Assembly: GCA_007128995.1 (NCBI GenBank)
Contig: SKWJ01000157.1
Span: 1 to 6,852, forward strand
From: Paracoccaceae bacterium
Lineage (GTDB): Bacteria > Pseudomonadota > Alphaproteobacteria > Rhodobacterales > Rhodobacteraceae
DNA: 6,852 nt
Direction of reading: 5' to 3'
In this document: positions 5,968 to 6,852 of the stretch, piece by piece
How the letters are laid out: each line of letters begins with the position of its first letter
How positions within the stretch are numbered: position 1 is the stretch's first letter
The notes under the pieces: model-generated
The model's database searches: none
What the model was told of the DNA's origin: nothing
The model's input: only the letters and a program-made list of their open reading frames with translations
Program-made: the position numbers and the translations under genes

Positions 5968-6852
5968 TGTTCGATCTCATCGTCAAGGGCGGCACGCTGC
6001 CTGACGGACGCGTGGCCGATATCGGCATTCGCGGTGACCGGATTGCCGCTGTCGAGAAGCTGGACGGCGCCGAGGCCGGTCAGATCATCGACGCAGCGGG
6101 CGATCTGGTCAGCTCGCCATTTGTCGATCCGCATTTTCACATGGATGCAACGCTCAGCTACGGCATCCCGCGCATCAATCAGAGCGGCACCCTTCTCGAA
6201 GGGATCGCGCTCTGGGGTGAGCTGAAACAGGTCGCAACGATTGACGAGATGAAGGCACGGGCGCTTGCCTATTGCGACTGGGCGGTGAGCATGGGGCTCT
6301 TGGCGATCCGCAGCCATGTTGACACCTGCGACCCGGAACTCAAGGGCGTGCAGGCACTGCTTGATGTGCGCGAGGCCGTGCGGCCCTATCTCGACCTCCA
6401 GCTTGTGGCCTTCCCGCAGGACGGGCTCTATCGTGACCCTCGCGCCCATGCCCAGACCCTGCGCGCGCTCGATATGGGCGTCGATGTGGTCGGTGGCATC
6501 CCGCATTTCGAGCGCACGATGGAGGACGGGCGCGCCTCGGTGCAGGAACTCTGCCGGATCGCGGCCGAGCGCGGCCTGCTGATCGACCTGCATTGCGACG
6601 AGACCGACGACCCCATGTCCCGCCATATCGAGACACTCGCCGCCGAAGTCATTCGCCACGGGCTTCAGGGCCGCGCAACAGGCTCGCATCTGACCTCGAT
6701 GCACTCGATGGACAACTACTATGTCTCGAAGCTCTTGCCTCTGATCGCCGAGGCGCAAGTGGCGGCCCTCCCCAATCCGCTGATCAATATTGTGATCCAG
6801 GGCCGCCACGACAGCTATCCCAAGCGCCGCGGCCTGACCCGCATCGCCGAGC
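5967..6852 (+). CDS. codA: Cytosine deaminase (3' end missing)
   Basis: The first 295 residues of a metal-dependent amidohydrolase closely resembling E. coli CodA, which hydrolyses cytosine to uracil and ammonia in the cytoplasm. From memory of E. coli CodA, active-site residues match with a constant offset of five: metal ligands His56 and His58 (DPHFH; E. coli 61 and 63), Gln151 in AFPQDG (156), metal ligand His209 and catalytic Glu212 in LHCDE (214 and 217), and His241 in GSHLTSMHS (246). Other shared stretches are NQSGTLLEGI (71-80), LQLVAFPQ, DVVGGIPHFE (173-182), and NPLINIVIQGR with YPKRRG near the edge. The metal-binding Asp (E. coli 313) and about 125-130 residues should lie beyond the window. 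Isoguanine and some other amino-azines can also be CodA substrates, and the related AtzC acts on N-isopropylammelide, but AtzC lacks several of these stretches. Last visible gene of the operon, coupled to the second permease by a 1-base overlap; there is no CodB permease, so the ABC importer presumably supplies the substrate. Confidence 0.9.
   Translation, partial: MFDLIVKGGTLPDGRVADIGIRGDRIAAVEKLDGAEAGQIIDAAGDLVSSPFVDPHFHMDATLSYGIPRINQSGTLLEGIALWGELKQVATIDEMKARALAYCDWAVSMGLLAIRSHVDTCDPELKGVQALLDVREAVRPYLDLQLVAFPQDGLYRDPRAHAQTLRALDMGVDVVGGIPHFERTMEDGRASVQELCRIAAERGLLIDLHCDETDDPMSRHIETLAAEVIRHGLQGRATGSHLTSMHSMDNYYVSKLLPLIAEAQVAALPNPLINIVIQGRHDSYPKRRGLTRIAE

Noticed and set aside
5853..6809. 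Antisense open frame of 318 codons on the - strand
   Set aside because: It is opposite the end of the second permease and codA, has the His/Arg-rich composition of a shadow frame, and shows no motif; codA on the + strand is unambiguous.
5967..6852. Alternative call as AtzC-like isopropylammelide hydrolase or another amidohydrolase
   Set aside because: The NQSG, PHFE, HCDE and YPKRRG stretches and the constant five-residue offset of active-site positions favour CodA; AtzC as I recall it differs at these places. The missing C-terminal Asp region would settle it.

Overview
The window is GC-rich with strong G/C preference at third codon positions. Together with the protein types, this suggests an alphaproteobacterium, most plausibly of the Rhodobacterales (Roseobacter/Paracoccaceae) type; that assignment is inference from style, not from a marker gene. 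All real genes lie on the + strand and are closely packed. I see no rRNA, tRNA, CRISPR array, insertion sequence, integrase or attachment site.

Left part (1-1246): the 3' end of an alpha/beta hydrolase of the DUF900 type, then, after 70 bases, a small exported protein with four cysteines and no recognised family. These two look unrelated to what follows. The 165-base gap at 1247-1411 holds a weak terminator-like hairpin with a T run and an AT-rich stretch with a -10-like hexamer and an imperfect inverted repeat. It is the only plausible promoter region in the window for the genes to its right.

Right part (1412-6852, continuing beyond the window): a tightly coupled five-gene operon. It has a BMP-family (basic membrane protein / PnrA type) periplasmic binding protein, a double-domain ABC ATPase, two multi-pass permeases of the YufP/YufQ (NupB/NupC) type, and a cytosine deaminase (codA) cut off by the window edge. 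Junctions are a zero-base stop-start join, an 11-base overlap, a 1-base gap and a 1-base TGATG overlap, so the five are almost certainly made from one transcript.

How they work together: the binding protein captures a substrate in the periplasm, the two permeases form the membrane channel, the ATPase drives import, and CodA hydrolyses imported cytosine to uracil and ammonia. BMP transporters usually carry nucleosides. Coupling to CodA suggests that this one imports cytosine or a related base, doing the job that the permease CodB does in the E. coli codBA operon. The ligand is inferred, not shown. I see a coherent nucleobase uptake and salvage operon, not a wholly new kind of system; the points worth checking are the ligand, the unusual N-terminal binding loop and the degenerate second ATPase site.
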